Shown here: positions 55,670-63,998 of the stretch, one piece after another
How the letters are laid out: each line of letters begins with the position of its first letter
How positions within the stretch are numbered: position 1 is the first letter of the stretch
DNA from: Chitinophaga polysaccharea
Lineage (GTDB): Bacteria > Bacteroidota > Bacteroidia > Chitinophagales > Chitinophagaceae
Assembly (NCBI RefSeq): GCF_007829335.1
Contig: NZ_VIWO01000001.1
Span: forward strand, 186,001-250,000
Length of the DNA: 64,000 nt
Direction of reading: 5' to 3'
Notes under the pieces: model-generated
What the model was told of the DNA's origin: nothing
Databases searched by the model: none
What the model saw: the letters and a program-made list of their open reading frames with translations, nothing else
Position numbers and translations under genes: made by a program

Positions 55670-55957
55670 ATGGAAACTTCCCAAGAACGAGATGAACGAC
55701 TATGGCGCATAGCGAAAGCCAGGGCCAGGTTTAAATCTCATCTCATTATCTACCTTGTTATTAACCTGGGATTATGGGCCGTTTGGTTTCTGACAGACAG
55801 TAATAAATTGCATGGTACCCCCTGGCCAGTATGGACGTCGCTGGGATGGGGCAGCGCACTCGCTTTTCAATATTTCAATGCCTACCATAAAGACCCTTAT
55901 GGCGACGCGCTGAAAGAATATGAAAAGCTGAAAGAACAACAACATACGCGACCCTGA
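55670..55957 (+). CDS. 2TM domain protein
   Basis: A 95-residue protein of the 2TM family (PF13239): a charged start (ETSQERDERLWRIAKARARFKSH), helix LIIYLVINLGLWAVWFL (about 25-41), a short turn with PWPVWTSLGWGSALAFQYF as the second segment, and a Lys/Glu-rich tail. The function is unknown; sometimes fused to histidine-kinase or regulator proteins. It precedes the acyl-CoA synthetase gene by 33 bases on the same strand. Confidence 0.85.
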   Translation: METSQERDERLWRIAKARARFKSHLIIYLVINLGLWAVWFLTDSNKLHGTPWPVWTSLGWGSALAFQYFNAYHKDPYGDALKEYEKLKEQQHTRP

Positions 55958-55990
55958 TATCATTGAACTAAAACGAAATTCGACAGCTAT

Positions 55991-57805
55991 ATGGATCAAC
56001 CGCAGCGACTATTTGACGTAATTGCTTACCAACTCACCAACTATCCCAAAGCAGATATGTTGGCCGGTAAAGAAAACGGAGAATGGAGAAAATACAGCAC
56101 AAAGGAAGTAGCGGACATTACTCTCCGGTTTAGTTCAGGCCTGCTCAAATTAGGCATCAGAGCAGGTATTAAACATAATGAAGAAAAAGATAAAATAGCC
56201 ATTATTTCACCTAACCGGCCGGAATGGCTGCTCACCGACCTCGCTGTACAACAGCTGGGCGCGGTGCTCACCCCCATCTATCCTACTATCAGTGAACACG
56301 AACTGGCTTATGTACTCAATGACGCAGAAGCACGTATTCTCTTTGTGAGTGACAAAGACCTGCTCGACAAAGTAACCGCACTGCGTGATCAGTTTCCCAC
56401 CATCCGGGAAATTTTCACCTTCAACAAAGTAGAAGGCGCCCGCCACTGGACAGAAATACTGGACATGGCCGATGAAGCGGATTTTGCACAGATAGAGGAA
56501 GAAAAGAAAAATATTTCGTCCGAAGAACTGGTCACCATCATTTATACCTCCGGCACCACCGGCACGCCCAAAGGTGTGATGCTGAGCCATCACAACATCA
56601 TGAGCAATGTGCTGGCCTGTAAGCCCTATCTGCCGGTAAACAAAGACGCCAAAGCCCTGAGCTTCCTTCCCCTGAACCATATCTTCGAAAGGATGGTGAC
56701 CTACCTGTATCTCACCACCGGCGTACCTATTTACTACGCTGAAAGTATGGATACCATTGGGGACAACCTGAAGGAAGTAAAACCGACCATTTTTACTACC
56801 GTACCACGGCTACTGGAAAAAGTATATGAGCGGATTATGGCCACCGGCCTGGAACTTAAAGGTATTAAGCGGGTGCTGTTTTTCTGGGCAGTAGACTTAG
56901 GCAAACGATACGAAATCAATAAAGACCAGGGCGCCTGGTACAACCTGCAGCTCAAACTAGCTAACAAACTGATTTTCAGTAAATGGAGAGCTGCTTTGGG
57001 AGGCAATATCCAGGCTATTGTGAGCGGCGCAGCCGCCTGCCAGGTGCGGTTACTCAAAATCTTTACTGCCGGCGGTATCCCCATTATGGAAGGATATGGC
57101 CTTACCGAAACGTCGCCGGTCATCAGCGTTAACCGCATTACCGTGGAAGACCGTATGTTTGGCACCGTAGGCCCCATTATCAGCGGCATAGAAGTAAAAC
57201 TGGCGGAAGATGGGGAAATCCTATGTAAAGGGCCTAATATCACCATTGGCTACTACAAACGCCCCGATCTTACCGCCGATGCCATCAAAGACGGCTGGTT
57301 CCACACCGGCGACATAGGCGTACTCATTGATAATAAGTTCCTGAAGATCACCGATCGCAAAAAAGAACTGTTCAAAACCTCCGGTGGCAAGTTCGTAGCG
57401 CCTCAGCCCATTGAAAATAAGTTTAAGGAGTCGCCCTACATAGAACAAATCATGGTAGTAGGTGAAGACCGTAAATTTACCGCTGCCCTGATCGTTCCTT
57501 CGTTCTCCAATTTGAAGAACTGGGCCCAAAAACGCGGCATTACGGCGAATTCCAACGAAGAGCTGTTGAAACACCCGGATGTACAGGATCTTTTCAAACA
57601 GGCCGTAGAGAAGTACAATCAATTCTTCAACCACATTGAGCAGATAAAGAAATTTGTACTGCTTCCCAAAGAATGGACCGTGGATGGCGGCGAACTAACC
57701 CCCACCCTGAAGGCCAAACGAAAAGTAATCCTGGAGAAGTACAAAGCAGAAATTGACAGTATTTACGCTCCTGCCAATGGAAAAGTAGATATAGAAAGTC
57801 TTTAA
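55991..57805 (+). CDS. long-chain acyl-CoA synthetase (AMP-forming)
   Basis: A 604-residue ANL-superfamily ligase that activates fatty acids to acyl-CoA through an acyl-AMP. The P-loop motif TIIYTSGTTGTPKGVMLSH (about 180), GYGLTETSPVIS (about 365), GWFHTGDIG (about 435) and ITDRKKELFKTSGGKFVAP (about 455) are all present. It resembles the FadD15/AMP-dependent long-chain subgroup by length and by the long middle insertion. A tRNA-Arg gene follows directly, its promoter box overlapping the stop region. Confidence 0.93.
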   Translation: MDQPQRLFDVIAYQLTNYPKADMLAGKENGEWRKYSTKEVADITLRFSSGLLKLGIRAGIKHNEEKDKIAIISPNRPEWLLTDLAVQQLGAVLTPIYPTISEHELAYVLNDAEARILFVSDKDLLDKVTALRDQFPTIREIFTFNKVEGARHWTEILDMADEADFAQIEEEKKNISSEELVTIIYTSGTTGTPKGVMLSHHNIMSNVLACKPYLPVNKDAKALSFLPLNHIFERMVTYLYLTTGVPIYYAESMDTIGDNLKEVKPTIFTTVPRLLEKVYERIMATGLELKGIKRVLFFWAVDLGKRYEINKDQGAWYNLQLKLANKLIFSKWRAALGGNIQAIVSGAAACQVRLLKIFTAGGIPIMEGYGLTETSPVISVNRITVEDRMFGTVGPIISGIEVKLAEDGEILCKGPNITIGYYKRPDLTADAIKDGWFHTGDIGVLIDNKFLKITDRKKELFKTSGGKFVAPQPIENKFKESPYIEQIMVVGEDRKFTAALIVPSFSNLKNWAQKRGITANSNEELLKHPDVQDLFKQAVEKYNQFFNHIEQIKKFVLLPKEWTVDGGELTPTLKAKRKVILEKYKAEIDSIYAPANGKVDIESL

Positions 57806-57831
57806 ATTTTCATTTAAAACCCTTACTTTTG
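57801..57831 (+). promoter_or_regulatory. candidate promoter of tRNA-Arg
   Basis: TTTA (57801-57804, one change from TTTG), 19 bases, then TACTTTTG (57824-57831), an exact TAnnTTTG. It overlaps the end of the acyl-CoA synthetase gene. A small hairpin (ATCCCG/CGGGAT, 57839-57854) lies in the tRNA leader. Confidence 0.6.
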
Positions 57832-57862
57832 CCACCCGATCCCGGAATCGGGATAACACAAT

Positions 57863-57934
57863 GGCCTCATAGTTCAATGGATAGAATAGAAGTTTCCTAA
57901 ACTTTAGATACAGGTTCGATCCCTGTTGAGGCTA
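57863..57934 (+). tRNA. tRNA-Arg, anticodon CCT
   Basis: Full cloverleaf: acceptor stem GGCCTCA/TGAGGCT (first pair G-T), D-arm GTTC/GAAT, anticodon stem GAAGT/ACTTT around TTCCTAA (anticodon CCT, codon AGG), T-arm ACAGG/CCTGT with the TTCGATC loop, discriminator A at 57934. CCA is not encoded. Its promoter and terminator (57947) are both recognisable. Confidence 0.93.
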
Positions 57935-57946
57935 CGAAGAATATTT

Positions 57947-57985
57947 AAACGCCCAGTTTCAGTAATGCTGAGATTGGGCGTTTTC
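57947..57985 (+). terminator. terminator after tRNA-Arg
   Basis: Stem AAACGCCCAGTTTCAG (57947-57962) pairs with CTGAGATTGGGCGTTT, with small mismatches and a 5-base loop, followed by a T-run. Confidence 0.85.
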
Positions 57986-58029
57986 TTTACAAGGTGATCA
58001 TGAAATAATAATGCGTCCCCAAATAATCA

Positions 58030-58773
58030 TTATTCCTCCAAATGGATGAAAGATGTATCAAATCTGATTGCATTAAACTGATCTCCACTCCAAAATCTTA
58101 CATCATCCATATTATACATTGGTTCATGATCGTTCCATGGTTTATCAGTAGCTCGTCTGCCAAAACAATATTCAAAGAGCACCTCTTTGGCTGTTTTATA
58201 ACTATGAAAGTTAACAAAACGTACTGCGCCATAATCAAATAACCGTGTCTGTTTAGATACCTTATCTTTCAAACCAAATAAATAGTTGGCGCCATAGAGA
58301 TACTTCAACGTGTCGTTACCATAGTGTTCGACTTTCTCTCTATCCGTTTCCGTGATAATAAAAACAACAATGCCTTCCTTATCGGGACCATATAACATAG
58401 TATCTAAGTAAATAGATGTAGCCTTGGTATTATACGCCTTTTTTGCGCTAAATGGACCTATATTCTGTTCCAAGGCTTTATTTAATGTGTTCATTACAGC
58501 AATGCTATCTTCCGTATAGTCCTTGACGGAAAAATGCTGGTTGATGTACTTATATCTTTCAGGTGTGGGTTTTATATAATCATTACAAGAGATCAACAAT
58601 AATAATGAGAAGAAAAAGAAAAAAGAAAAAATTGATGCGCGTTTAAATAATCCCTTCTTTACAGGTATGTCCTCCTTTACTGCCAGCGTCACTTGCAGCG
58701 TTGTTGAACCAATGCTGGCGGCACCAATGCCCTTTATGAAAATAGATTGCGCCGAAGCGGCTGATGTTATCAT
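58030..58773 (-). CDS. hypothetical lipoprotein with anomalous N-terminal extension
   Basis: A 247-residue protein. Its core looks like a lipoprotein: residues about 42-63 (LFKRASIFSFFFFFSLLLLISC) form a signal-like helix ending in a lipobox, then a hydrophilic 185-residue domain with VVFIITETDREKVEHYG and KTAKEVLFEYCFGRR. Before that helix are about 40 residues (SAQSIFIKGIGAASIGSTTLQVTLAVKED) resembling the mature start of another secreted beta protein. No ATG, GTG or TTG lies in front of the inner signal helix; an AAGGAGGAC run does lie just upstream of it but no start codon fits. The region is AT-richer than its neighbours. No function can be assigned. Confidence 0.6.
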   Translation of the reverse strand: MITSAASAQSIFIKGIGAASIGSTTLQVTLAVKEDIPVKKGLFKRASIFSFFFFFSLLLLISCNDYIKPTPERYKYINQHFSVKDYTEDSIAVMNTLNKALEQNIGPFSAKKAYNTKATSIYLDTMLYGPDKEGIVVFIITETDREKVEHYGNDTLKYLYGANYLFGLKDKVSKQTRLFDYGAVRFVNFHSYKTAKEVLFEYCFGRRATDKPWNDHEPMYNMDDVRFWSGDQFNAIRFDTSFIHLEE

Positions 58774-58989
58774 AAAACATCCAAGGACGTAAAACTCCTG
58801 TATTGGTTAATAATTTAGATCAGCACTATAAGTCGAGGGTGCCAACAATGATGTAACAGGTTAAATGCTATAGATTATATACGGGTTACATTAGTTACCT
58901 TTCGGGTACAATAATAGGCTTTTTCTACAAAGTTTAAGTCGTTTAACACTCACATAACTGAACATGGAAAGTATATCGTGAACATGATT

Positions 58990-58997
58990 TAATTTTG
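58990..58997 (+). promoter_or_regulatory. candidate -7 element for the alpha/beta hydrolase
   Basis: TAATTTTG, exact TAnnTTTG, ends 8 bases before the ATG at 59006, so the message would have a leader of only a few bases. No -33 TTTG fits. Confidence 0.4.
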
Positions 58998-59005
58998 CAC
59001 TCATC

Positions 59006-59662
59006 ATGAAAATACAATCCTTCACACTAATCGTCTCTCCTTCCATAGGTGCGGTTTCAGCCAAATACATCGCACCAGATAAACCCACCTGCATTTTCAC
59101 TTTGGCACATGGAGCAGGAGCAGGAATGGACCATTCATTTATGGAAACATTGGCCGATGCGCTTGCCCAGGCAGGCATTGCTACTTTACGGTTTAATTTC
59201 CCCTTTGCTGAAAATAAAAAAGGCCGGCCTGATGCTCCGGCGGTAGCTCATGAAACAATAGCGGCGGCGATTACAAAGGCACAGGAATTACATCCCAAGC
59301 TACCCCTGTTTGCTGCCGGTAAATCTTTCGGGGGAAGAATGAGCTCCCAGTATCTTGCCATGCATCCGGAAAGCGTTGCTAAGGGTATTGTTTTCTATGG
59401 CTTTCCGCTTCATCCATCTGGCAAGCCTGGTACTGAACGTGCTGAGCATCTGAAAGCACTCAAAATACCAATGCTTTTTTTACAGGGCAGCAAGGATACA
59501 CTGGCTACCTGGGAACTGATTGAAACGGTATGCCAGTCTTTGCGGAAAGCTACGCTGGTGAAGCTGGAAGGAGCTGACCATTCTTTTAAGGCAGGGAAGA
59601 AAGATGTGATGTCGTTGTTGGTAAGTGAGACTAAGCAATGGGTAGAGAAAGTGCTGAAGTAA
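59006..59662 (+). CDS. alpha/beta hydrolase, KANL3/Tex30 (dienelactone-hydrolase-like) family
   Basis: A 218-residue cytoplasmic hydrolase. Oxyanion region TLAHGAGAGMDHSFM (about 33), nucleophile elbow in FAAGKSFGGRMSSQY (Ser about 107), acid in FLQGSKDTLATW (about 155) and catalytic His in LEGADHSFKAGKKD (about 193). This matches the KANL3/Tex30-type hydrolases. The substrate is unknown. Its stop abuts the stop of the convergent acetyltransferase gene without a gap. Confidence 0.9.
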   Translation: MKIQSFTLIVSPSIGAVSAKYIAPDKPTCIFTLAHGAGAGMDHSFMETLADALAQAGIATLRFNFPFAENKKGRPDAPAVAHETIAAAITKAQELHPKLPLFAAGKSFGGRMSSQYLAMHPESVAKGIVFYGFPLHPSGKPGTERAEHLKALKIPMLFLQGSKDTLATWELIETVCQSLRKATLVKLEGADHSFKAGKKDVMSLLVSETKQWVEKVLK

Positions 59663-60307
59663 CTACCGTTTCACCAACTTCCGCACTGGTACCCCTGTAT
59701 ATACGCCTTCTTCCAAAATATCTTTTACCACGATGCCTCCCATACCGATGGTTACATTATCTGTAATCTTGACTTTTTGTCGTACGGCGGCATTGGTACC
59801 CACATACACTCCATTCCCAACATGGCAGTTGCCGCTGATATTTACGCCGGGCGCGGTGGTAAAAAAATCGCCCACTACACAGTCGTGGCCCAGGGTGGTA
59901 TGATGATTCAGCTGCGCGTGTTTCCCAATTTTCGCATTCAGGCTAACGATGGCGCCAGGAGTGATGATGCTGCCTTCTCCAATTTCTACCTGCTGGGAAA
60001 TATAGGCAGCAGGATGTATGATGGTGGCATATGTAGTATCAACTGGTAGTTTGTCCACGATTCCTTTTCTTACCGCGGGATCAGCGATGGCGATCACCAC
60101 ATCATACAGTGAAGCATCAAAAGCAGAAAACGGGATGACGGTTACGCCCATTACGGTTGTTTCGATATAGTATTCATCGTCTACCATGAAACAGGCCCTA
60201 TCGGCAATCGCCTGTTTTTTATCCATGGTATCCATGATATAACAAAGTACTTCCCTGCCAAATCCGCCTGCACCCACAATGCATATTTTCTTGTTGTTGC
60301 CCGTCAT
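59663..60307 (-). CDS. NeuD/PglD-type sugar O- or N-acetyltransferase
   Basis: A 214-residue left-handed beta-helix acetyltransferase. A Rossmann-like N-terminus (KICIVGAGGFGREVLCYIMD) is followed by hexapeptide repeats (IGEGSIITPGAIVSLNAKIGKHAQLNHH, TLGHDCVVGDFFTTAPGVNISGNCHVGNG, VKITDNVTIGMGGIVV). The conserved His in NHHTTLGHDC is the proposed base. Such enzymes acetylate amino sugars (bacillosamine, sialic-acid-like) for surface glycans. The divergent DegT/DnrJ aminotransferase could supply the amino group. Confidence 0.88.
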   Translation of the reverse strand: MTGNNKKICIVGAGGFGREVLCYIMDTMDKKQAIADRACFMVDDEYYIETTVMGVTVIPFSAFDASLYDVVIAIADPAVRKGIVDKLPVDTTYATIIHPAAYISQQVEIGEGSIITPGAIVSLNAKIGKHAQLNHHTTLGHDCVVGDFFTTAPGVNISGNCHVGNGVYVGTNAAVRQKVKITDNVTIGMGGIVVKDILEEGVYTGVPVRKLVKR

Positions 60308-60498
60308 ACTTTTCCTGTTGGTAAGATAACTGAAGATATTTAGGATTTAAATGTATGAAAATTGCAGAACAGTAACTACATCCATTAAATCAATAATTTA
60401 TATATAAATATCTTCCACTACCCGTATTTTATATACAATCTTTGTACCTTCACTCCTCCCGATAATTATAAATTCGGAGGATTTGTAATATAAGCCAG

Positions 60499-61575
60499 AT
60501 GATACCAGTAACTAAACCCTTTCTTCCGCCGAGAGAAGAATACAATAAGTATCTCAACGATATATGGGACCGGCAGTGGCTCACTAACCACGGGCCTTTG
60601 GTAAATGAGCTGGAGAGCAGCCTTAAAAGGTACCTGCATGCATCTAACCTGCTGTTCCTTTCCAACGGCACCATTGCCATTCAAATAGCCATTAAAGCGC
60701 TCGATTTAAGTGGGGAAGTGATTACAACGCCTTTCTCCTATGTGGCTACTACCAGCACTATTGTTTGGGAGAATTGTAAACCGGTGTTTGTAGATATCGA
60801 TCCGCTTACTTTCAATATTGATCCAGACAAGATAGAAGCTGCTATTACCGAAAAAACAACGGCTATCCTGGCCACCCATGTTTTTGGTAATGCCTGCAAC
60901 ATAGACCAGATACAAGCCATCGCAAAAAAACATCAGCTGAAAGTTATTTATGATGCCGCTCACTGCTTTGGAAGTCTTTACAATGGCAGTTCTGTTTTTG
61001 AATACGGCGATATCAGTACCTGCAGTTTTCACGCCACCAAAATCTTTCATACGGTGGAAGGAGGTGCGGTATTTACTACGCAACCTGAACTGATTGACCG
61101 CATGGCGTTGCTACGCAACTTTGGCCATACCTCTCCTGTTACTTTTGACGGTATCGGCATTAACGCTAAAAATTCTGAATTCCATGCCGCTATGGGGCTA
61201 TGCTGCCTGGAGCATATGAATGAAATCTTCAAAACACGTAAAGCCCAATGGCATCGATACCAGGCGGCCTTGCAGGAATCAAATAAAGTGCAATTGTTAA
61301 CCATCACCAAAGGATGCGATTTCAACTGCGCCTATTTCCCGGTGGTATTTGAAAGTGAAGCCGTATTGCTGAAAGTGATGGCAGCGCTCAATTTGCAGTA
61401 CATACAGCCAAGAAGATATTTCTTTCCATCGCTTAACACGATTAATTATGTAGATAACAATAGTTGTCCAAACTCCGAGTCGATTGCACAAAGAGTATTA
61501 TGCTTACCACTGTATCACACCCTGCGAAAGGAAGACCAGGACCTGATCCTGAAAGTGGTTCTGAAAAACATATAA
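60499..61575 (+). CDS. DegT/DnrJ/EryC1/StrS sugar aminotransferase
   Basis: A 358-residue PLP enzyme that transaminates nucleotide keto-sugars, giving amino sugars for surface glycans. Markers are IPVTKPFLPP at the start, FSYVATTSTIVWENCKPVFVDIDP (about 75-98), VIYDAAHCFGS (about 152), and the PLP Lys in STCSFHATKIFHTVEGGAVFTT (about 180). It is a little short for the family but complete. Together with the NeuD-like gene across the 191-base AT-rich divergent region it probably makes an N-acetylated amino sugar. The 4,6-dehydratase is not here. A GGAGG run lies about 20 bases before the ATG. Confidence 0.92.
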   Translation: MIPVTKPFLPPREEYNKYLNDIWDRQWLTNHGPLVNELESSLKRYLHASNLLFLSNGTIAIQIAIKALDLSGEVITTPFSYVATTSTIVWENCKPVFVDIDPLTFNIDPDKIEAAITEKTTAILATHVFGNACNIDQIQAIAKKHQLKVIYDAAHCFGSLYNGSSVFEYGDISTCSFHATKIFHTVEGGAVFTTQPELIDRMALLRNFGHTSPVTFDGIGINAKNSEFHAAMGLCCLEHMNEIFKTRKAQWHRYQAALQESNKVQLLTITKGCDFNCAYFPVVFESEAVLLKVMAALNLQYIQPRRYFFPSLNTINYVDNNSCPNSESIAQRVLCLPLYHTLRKEDQDLILKVVLKNI

Positions 61576-61616
61576 AAAGAAGATCAAAGTGGCTGGCACT
61601 TTGATCTTCTTTTATA
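61572..61616. terminator. bidirectional terminator
   Basis: Perfect 17-bp stem AAAAGAAGATCAAAGTG (61575-61591) and its complement (61597-61613), 5-base loop, with T- and A-rich flanks. It serves the convergent aminotransferase and deacetylase genes. Confidence 0.88.
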
Positions 61617-61683
61617 ACGCCGTAGCCACCATTAACAAATAACCAGGTGGCCTATACTGACCTACCTGGTTACGCGGGCGCCG

Positions 61684-62625
61684 CTATTCTCTGATGGTAT
61701 GTTTATCTGCCAGGGCCATTTTAGCAATTTCATCTTTCCGTTTAAAACTTACGCCGGCATGTTGTTGCATATAGGTAAACAACTCACTGGTGGCCTTTAC
61801 CATCTGTGGCGATCCACCTATACGATCATGAAAACTGATAGACATCATGCGGCGGCGATGAGCAGCTTCTTCATACAACTGATCAAATTCCATTTTTACC
61901 TGCTGCAAAAACTGGTCGGTCGAAAACCATTGCCCGGTGATCAGTTGAATATCATTACAGCGCAACGTATAGGGCACTACGGCAAAATCGATGTTATTCA
62001 CTTTCGTTATAAATGGTTCATCACGACTGAGATCATCTATGTGATACAAAAATCCCAACTCCTGCAGAATGGTGAGCGTATTATCGCCGCGCCGCAACCA
62101 GTTGGCATTGTAGCCCACGGGCGTAGCACCGGTGGCTTTCTTCACTGCCTCTACTCCGTCCTTAATAAATCGTTTTTCTTCTTCATAAGACAACATATAC
62201 TGCGATGACCAATCGCGGCCATGTGCCGCGGCCTCATGTCCACGCTGCACAATTTCTCTGGCAAGCGCCGGATTCTTTTCCACCGCGCTGCCCACCATGT
62301 GAGAAGTCACTTTAATACCGTGCTTGTCCCAGTTGTCCAGCATACGGGGAATACCTTCTTTGTAACCGTATTCGTACCAGGTATTAGCGGGCCAGTCCTT
62401 ATAGCCTTTCAGCATATTCTGCGGAAACGGGCTTTCCGGATGTTCTGGCTGTCCGCCTGCTTCAAACTGCATGGATACGGATATTACCAGGCGGGAGCCG
62501 TCGGCCCAGCCGGAGCGTTGCTGGCGCTGGGGCGCTGTCGTTGCAGCCACCATACTAACTGGATTTACCATGCCGGCCAATCCAACCAGGCCGGCTGTTT
62601 TCAGGAACTCTTTTCTTGTAGCCAT
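61684..62625 (-). CDS. polysaccharide deacetylase (PuuE-like)
   Basis: A 313-residue NodB-fold enzyme, likely exported. N-terminus TRKEFLKTAGLVGLAGMV is a Tat-like signal in which the second Arg is Lys. The fold markers are VISVSMQFEAGGQ (about 50), YEYGYKEGIPRMLDNWDKHGIKVT (about 85-108), IVQRGHEAAAHGRDW (about 125-139), VGYNANWLRRGDN (about 170) and MSISFHDRIGG (about 265). The closest subgroup is the PuuE allantoinase type rather than classical peptidoglycan deacetylases. Its ATG overlaps the stop of doxX as TAATG, so the two genes are translationally coupled. Confidence 0.85.
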   Translation of the reverse strand: MATRKEFLKTAGLVGLAGMVNPVSMVAATTAPQRQQRSGWADGSRLVISVSMQFEAGGQPEHPESPFPQNMLKGYKDWPANTWYEYGYKEGIPRMLDNWDKHGIKVTSHMVGSAVEKNPALAREIVQRGHEAAAHGRDWSSQYMLSYEEEKRFIKDGVEAVKKATGATPVGYNANWLRRGDNTLTILQELGFLYHIDDLSRDEPFITKVNNIDFAVVPYTLRCNDIQLITGQWFSTDQFLQQVKMEFDQLYEEAAHRRRMMSISFHDRIGGSPQMVKATSELFTYMQQHAGVSFKRKDEIAKMALADKHTIRE

Positions 62626-63023
62626 TATTTTTTAATGAGATGATCAACTGCGATGGTGTTGTACTGGATGAAAGCCAGCAATATGCCGAAGAACGCGGCG
62701 TGAATAAGCTGAGAAGGCAGGGCCTCCCAGTTTTCTATCATAGCGGTGCCAAATATCAGCAGCACCATTACCAGGCCTCCACCAATCAGTGAAACGCGGG
62801 TAAACAGGCCCAGGATGAGCAGCAAGCCTATCACAAATTCAGCGATGGGCAATGTATAACTGAAGGGTACCACCATTATCTCAGGCAACATGGATTTCTC
62901 AAAACTTTTTACCATCCAGGCGCTGAAGCCATTTAATTTAGGTAACCTTACCAAACCGTGTCCGAACATACTGGCGGCAACCGCCAGGCGGAGCAAAAAG
63001 AATACGATAGCGTTATTTTCCAT
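62625..63023 (-). CDS. DoxX family membrane protein
   Basis: A 132-residue inner-membrane protein with about four transmembrane segments (FFLLRLAVAASMFGHGLVRLPKL at the start; FVIGLLLILGLFTRVSLIGGGLVMVLLIFGTAMI; LIHAAFFGILLAFIQYNTI). DoxX proteins take part in redox or oxidoreductase complexes; the role here is unknown. The ATG at 63023 (MENNAIVF) is used; a GTG at 63044 would extend it by seven residues. Coupled to the deacetylase and divergent from the AraC regulator. Confidence 0.85.
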   Translation of the reverse strand: MENNAIVFFLLRLAVAASMFGHGLVRLPKLNGFSAWMVKSFEKSMLPEIMVVPFSYTLPIAEFVIGLLLILGLFTRVSLIGGGLVMVLLIFGTAMIENWEALPSQLIHAAFFGILLAFIQYNTIAVDHLIKK

Positions 63024-63070
63024 TAGTGTGCGTTTATACCACAAAGATCAGCTAGCTCCCCGGGAAATAA

Positions 63071-63103
63071 TTTGTACATTTTTAGGATCATTCTGTACTT
63101 TTG
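63071..63103 (+). promoter_or_regulatory. candidate promoter of the AraC-type regulator
   Basis: TTTG (63071-63074), 21 bases, then TACTTTTG (63096-63103), an exact TAnnTTTG. The ATG lies only 6 bases after it, so the mRNA would be leaderless or nearly so. Confidence 0.6.
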
Positions 63104-63108
63104 CAAGT

Positions 63109-63954
63109 ATGCTACAAGAGAACTTATATCAACCTTTCGAAATAGAATACCGGGAGTGCACGGAGTGTCCGATAGATCCTCACAAACATAATTTTTTCGA
63201 ACTGGTATATATCGTAGAAGGCAGTGGTATACAATGCGTCAACAAAAACCAGCTACCTTACAGCCCGGGAAAACTGTTCCTGGTATTCCCACAGGACTGC
63301 CACTCTTTTGAAGTGCAGGAAAGCACTAAATTCTTCTTTATCCGCTTCAACAACATCTACCTGCAAAATCAGCATAAAGATTGGATCCAGCAGCTGGAGT
63401 TTATTTTCCAGAATCACAACCACCTGCCAGGTTGTATACTGAAGAACAGAAATGATAAACCGCTGGTAAAAGCACTGATTGAGGCGCTGATACGTGAATT
63501 AGTGAATCAACAGGCCTATCACCGGGAAATGGCGCAGCAAATTGTGAATACTATCATTATGGTGATAGCCCGGAATATATTGCTGCAAATGCCCGAACAG
63601 CCTAAACATCCGGCCCGGAATGAGGCGTCGCTCAATATCCTGCATTACATACATGAACACATTTATGCGCCGGAAAAGCTAAGGGCCGACCAGATTGCGG
63701 CACATTTCAATATCTCGCCCACCTATCTAAGCGAATATTTCAAACGCAATAATGGCGATACTTTACAACAATATATTATGCAGTATAAGCTAAAGCTGGT
63801 GGAAACAAGGCTGCAGTACAGCAGTATGCGGGTAGGTGAAATTGCAGATGAGCTGGGCTTTACAGACGAGAGTCACCTCAACAGGATGTTTAAAAAATAT
63901 AAGGGGATCAACCCCTCTGCCTTTAGGAAAGAGCTGGCTGCACAGGCGAATTAA
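63109..63954 (+). CDS. AraC family transcriptional regulator
   Basis: A 281-residue regulator: N-terminal cupin-like sensing domain (CPIDPHKHNFFELVYIVEGSGIQCV, about 20-44, then YSPGKLFLVFPQDCHSFEV) and a C-terminal double helix-turn-helix (LRADQIAAHFNISPTYLSEYFKRNNG and RVGEIADELGFTDESHLNRMFKKYKGINPSAFRK, about 195-275). Chosen ATG 63109 begins the sensor domain directly; the open frame upstream runs over doxX. Divergent from the DoxX/deacetylase pair, which it probably controls. A terminator follows at the window end. Confidence 0.93.
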   Translation: MLQENLYQPFEIEYRECTECPIDPHKHNFFELVYIVEGSGIQCVNKNQLPYSPGKLFLVFPQDCHSFEVQESTKFFFIRFNNIYLQNQHKDWIQQLEFIFQNHNHLPGCILKNRNDKPLVKALIEALIRELVNQQAYHREMAQQIVNTIIMVIARNILLQMPEQPKHPARNEASLNILHYIHEHIYAPEKLRADQIAAHFNISPTYLSEYFKRNNGDTLQQYIMQYKLKLVETRLQYSSMRVGEIADELGFTDESHLNRMFKKYKGINPSAFRKELAAQAN

Positions 63955-63961
63955 GTGCATA

Positions 63962-63998
63962 TAAAAAGCGACACCTCCTTGGATGGTGTCGCTTTTTA
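63962..63998. terminator. terminator at window end
   Basis: Perfect 14-bp stem TAAAAAGCGACACC (63962-63975) and its complement (63985-63998), 9-base loop, T-run; 7 bases past the AraC stop. Confidence 0.9.

Noticed and set aside
57863..58990. Genomic island or attachment site at tRNA-Arg next to the AT-rich lipoprotein gene
   Set aside because: No integrase, no direct repeat of the tRNA 3' end seen nearby, and the next genes look ordinary.
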